A stretch of DNA of 15,927 nucleotides. It comes from Bacillota bacterium. GTDB taxonomy: Bacteria > Bacillota > Limnochordia > Darwinibacteriales > Darwinibacteriaceae. Positions 14,082 to 15,927 of this stretch are shown piece after piece. How positions within the stretch are numbered: the first letter of the stretch is position 1; the number at the start of each line of letters is the position of its first letter. A program made the position numbers and the translations under genes. Below the pieces are notes generated by a model. The model saw nothing but the letters and a program-made list of their open reading frames with translations, did not search any database and was not told the origin of the DNA. Location: NCBI GenBank assembly GCA_012799115.1, contig JAAZLY010000230.1:1-15927 (forward strand), in the 5' to 3' direction.

Positions 14082-14474
14082 CTAATATATGCCAGCCGCG
14101 ATCAAGATCCGAGCAATGATGCTTCCCGTCAGAATTCCAGCATAACCGGTAACAAGAATCCAGCCATGTATGCGCGCAGTCAGGTCACCACTATTTGCCA
14201 ACACCAGGGCTAACAAGACACCGCCAATGGCTACAAGAGGAAAGAGAGTACCTGCCAGGGGTAGGATGCTCTGGGGAACGAGTGTCCCAAGGAAGCAAAT
14301 CCAAGCCGTAAGAATAAAACCACGACGCTTCGGCGTTCTGTAACGAGCTTTACCATATTCCCAGCGTTTCCCTAGTTCAAGGGAGGGCAGATGCGCATGG
14401 CACACTTCGCATTGCCCAGTAGCGTATGAGGTTACTTCTCCACAATTAGGGCAATCCTTGAACCCCTCAGACAT
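14082..14474 (-). CDS. Small zinc-ribbon membrane protein of unknown function
   Basis: 130-residue protein that I cannot name. The N-terminus is a short zinc ribbon, CPNC (residues 8-11) and CEVC (22-25), likely binding one zinc ion. A basic stretch (RYRTPKRRG, 44-52) follows, then three probable membrane helices (about 53-70, 73-95 and 103-127). The topology suggests a cytosolic ribbon attached to a small membrane anchor. The start is uncertain: ATG 14483 lies directly against AGGAAGG. ATG 14474 has a normal 9-base spacing from it, and I prefer it. It follows the DUF401 gene at 108 bases in the same direction and may share its transcript. It precedes the LacI gene, but nothing links it to sugar use. 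Confidence 0.8.
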   Translation of the reverse strand: MSEGFKDCPNCGEVTSYATGQCEVCHAHLPSLELGKRWEYGKARYRTPKRRGFILTAWICFLGTLVPQSILPLAGTLFPLVAIGGVLLALVLANSGDLTARIHGWILVTGYAGILTGSIIARILIAAGIY

Positions 14475-14596
14475 CACACTCATCCTTCCTAACCCAGTTT
14501 TTCAGACGGTGCTCTTTCTATCTTTATGGGTGTTCGGTGAAGAAAGTACTATGTCCTGCCAGTATTTACCAATCGAACGACCAAGAAAGACGTAGA

Positions 14597-15829
14597 TCAT
14601 GACACCAGGAGGATAAACTGCAAAAGGGCGGTGGCAAGCATGCCCACCACTGGTAGGGCCAGCTTACGCAGTATCTCTCCATACCTAACTCCAAAATACT
14701 GGTTGGTTAGCACAAGGCACAGGTGTATCGGTGAGACAAGATAGCCAAGTGTAATGGCTGCAAAGAGAAGTGAAGTGTAGGCCCCTAGCGACTCTGGGGG
14801 AAAGAGTGGTGCAAACAAGGCTGCCAGGATTCCTGAAGCGGCCATATGGGCGCCGGCTAGATAGGATGTTAATAGACCAAGTACAAGTACCATCATGGGG
14901 AGGGGAATTCCGATGGATAGTAGGCTCTCCGCCAAACTGCTTACAGCACCCGAGGCTTCAATCACTGCTTTAAACATCATTAACCCGAGGACTGTCAGGG
15001 CTAGCCGGTAATCAATCCAACGCCGAAATAGCATACCAATCCTGGCCATCAGCGCCCCAAACCGCCCGTCAGAAGGCAACCCCCGTAGTAGGGCAATGAC
15101 CAGCCCGATGGCTATGGCTTGATAGAAGGGAAGGTCAAAAACTAGCACCAAACCCAGTGCCACAAGGATGGGCAAGAATCCAAGGAGGAAGTTCTTGACG
15201 TAGTACAACTTGCTGTAGTCTTCCTCCAAAGCAATCTTGTCGCAGGTGACCCGTCGGAAGAAGAAATAGTAGGCCAAGGTAATACCGACTAACATGGGTA
15301 GGACATTGTGGCGAATCAAGACGAGCTTTTGAATGCCGAGTAGCTGACTTAGGATAATTGTCGATGTGTACAAAGGATAGACATAGTAACCAATATGCCT
15401 GGAAAAGACGTTGACAGCTGATTTCGTGGTGGCGTCAAGGCCTAGAAGCTTCCCATTCTCCTCCACCATAGGAGTAGACATAATCGCTCCCCCCGGCACA
15501 TTGAGGGTACCCATCAACCCGGGCAGCATCATGCTCAGTATCTTGGGATTGGGGAAAATGGCAATCAGAGAATCCACCATGAGCGTTAGGTCGCCACTTT
15601 CCTTCATCGCCTTGCCCAGTCCGCTAGCGAGTATCACGGCCACAACCAGTTCTAATGTCATCGGACTGACCACTGCTTGAGAAACAGTGGTAATAAAGCC
15701 CTGCAAACCTAGTCCTGCAAACAATCCAGCAATACCTGTTCCGGTCAAAAGAGCGAGGCCCATGGAAACACTTTTCGAAATCAAGTACATCATAGAACCA
15801 AGAGCAACGGCAACGCCTGCTAATTCCAT
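14597..15829 (-). CDS. DUF401-family integral membrane protein, probable transporter
   Basis: 410-residue polytopic membrane protein with about ten hydrophobic segments. The segment GTLNVPGGAIMSTPMVEE, followed by NVFSRHIGYYVYPLY and STIILSQLLGI, matches the pattern I associate with the DUF401 family (distantly like GntP/citrate-type carriers). A second membrane half contains GLLTSYLAGAHMAASGILAA and ITLGYLVSPIHLC, resembling the re-entrant loops of such transporters. No substrate is known for the family to my knowledge. AAGGAG lies 11 bases upstream of the ATG, which is rather far, but no other in-frame start exists before a stop codon. It sits upstream of the zinc-ribbon gene. Its relation to the sugar locus is unclear. 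Confidence 0.85.
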   Translation of the reverse strand: MELAGVAVALGSMMYLISKSVSMGLALLTGTGIAGLFAGLGLQGFITTVSQAVVSPMTLELVVAVILASGLGKAMKESGDLTLMVDSLIAIFPNPKILSMMLPGLMGTLNVPGGAIMSTPMVEENGKLLGLDATTKSAVNVFSRHIGYYVYPLYTSTIILSQLLGIQKLVLIRHNVLPMLVGITLAYYFFFRRVTCDKIALEEDYSKLYYVKNFLLGFLPILVALGLVLVFDLPFYQAIAIGLVIALLRGLPSDGRFGALMARIGMLFRRWIDYRLALTVLGLMMFKAVIEASGAVSSLAESLLSIGIPLPMMVLVLGLLTSYLAGAHMAASGILAALFAPLFPPESLGAYTSLLFAAITLGYLVSPIHLCLVLTNQYFGVRYGEILRKLALPVVGMLATALLQFILLVS

Positions 15830-15927
15830 AGATGGGTTGACTCCTTCCGCAGCTTTGTCCTCACTCTATTCCCGCCAGTACTCCCCTTCTCCTCCACCCT
15901 AGGCTCAGGGAAGCCTCGCCTCAAGAA

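Noticed and set aside
15820..15927. Minus-strand frame open from the right window edge to a TAG at 15820, overlapping the DUF401 start by 10 bases
   Set aside because: Only 35 codons are visible, rich in Arg, Gly and Glu with no recognisable motif. It could be the tail of an upstream gene but cannot be supported from this window.
1..15927. CRISPR arrays, tRNA or rRNA genes, insertion sequences or phage genes
   Set aside because: No regularly spaced repeats, no cloverleaf or rRNA-like segments, and no transposase or phage proteins were seen.

Overview
All recognisable genes in this window lie on the minus strand, so the text follows transcription from high to low coordinates. Base composition is moderate. 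Several starts are GTG or TTG, strong GGAGG-type ribosome sites are common, and RapZ, LacI-type regulation and a GEMM-I riboswitch all occur. Together these point to an anaerobic Bacillota-like bacterium. The sugar-binding protein has a signal-peptidase-I leader and no lipobox cysteine. That is unusual for a monoderm and hints at a diderm Bacillota (for example a Limnochordia or Halanaerobiales relative). The taxonomic placement is inference only.

Region 1 (about 15.9 to 14.1 kb): a DUF401-family multi-spanning membrane protein, followed by a small zinc-ribbon membrane protein of unknown role.

Region 2 (14.0 to 3.2 kb): a complete sugar-utilisation locus. In order it holds a LacI-family repressor, a NagA-like N-acetylglucosamine-6-phosphate deacetylase, a periplasmic or exported sugar-binding protein, two CUT1-type ABC permeases, a Gfo/Idh/MocA oxidoreductase, a large cytosolic tandem alpha/beta hydrolase (esterase or deacetylase type), a second Gfo/Idh/MocA oxidoreductase and a NagB-like aldose/ketose isomerase-deaminase. 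A strong hairpin terminator closes it. Genes from the second permease onward are packed with ATGA or GTGA overlaps or gaps below 20 bases. A shared 16-base element (ATAGTAATCGRTTTCT) lies over the start of the transporter promoter, in front of the NagA gene, and inside the first codons of the LacI gene, so it is probably the LacI operator. A hairpin between the binding-protein gene and the permeases would let the binding protein be made in excess. The locus fits uptake of an N-acetylated amino-sugar glycoside, trimming by NAD-dependent oxidoreductases and an esterase, then the NagA/NagB steps. No sugar kinase, PTS component, glycoside hydrolase of a classical family or ABC ATPase is present, so these must come from elsewhere or the chemistry differs.

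Region 3 (3.2 to 2.2 kb): rapZ (yvcJ), standing alone.

Region 4 (2.1 to 0 kb): a promoter, a cyclic-di-GMP-I (GEMM) riboswitch with an intrinsic terminator, and a dCache-type methyl-accepting chemotaxis protein that runs off the left edge. The most distinctive points are the embedded-operator regulon, the two cysteine-cluster oxidoreductases around a tandem hydrolase, the altered active-site residues in the NagB and NagA homologues, and the riboswitch-controlled chemoreceptor.
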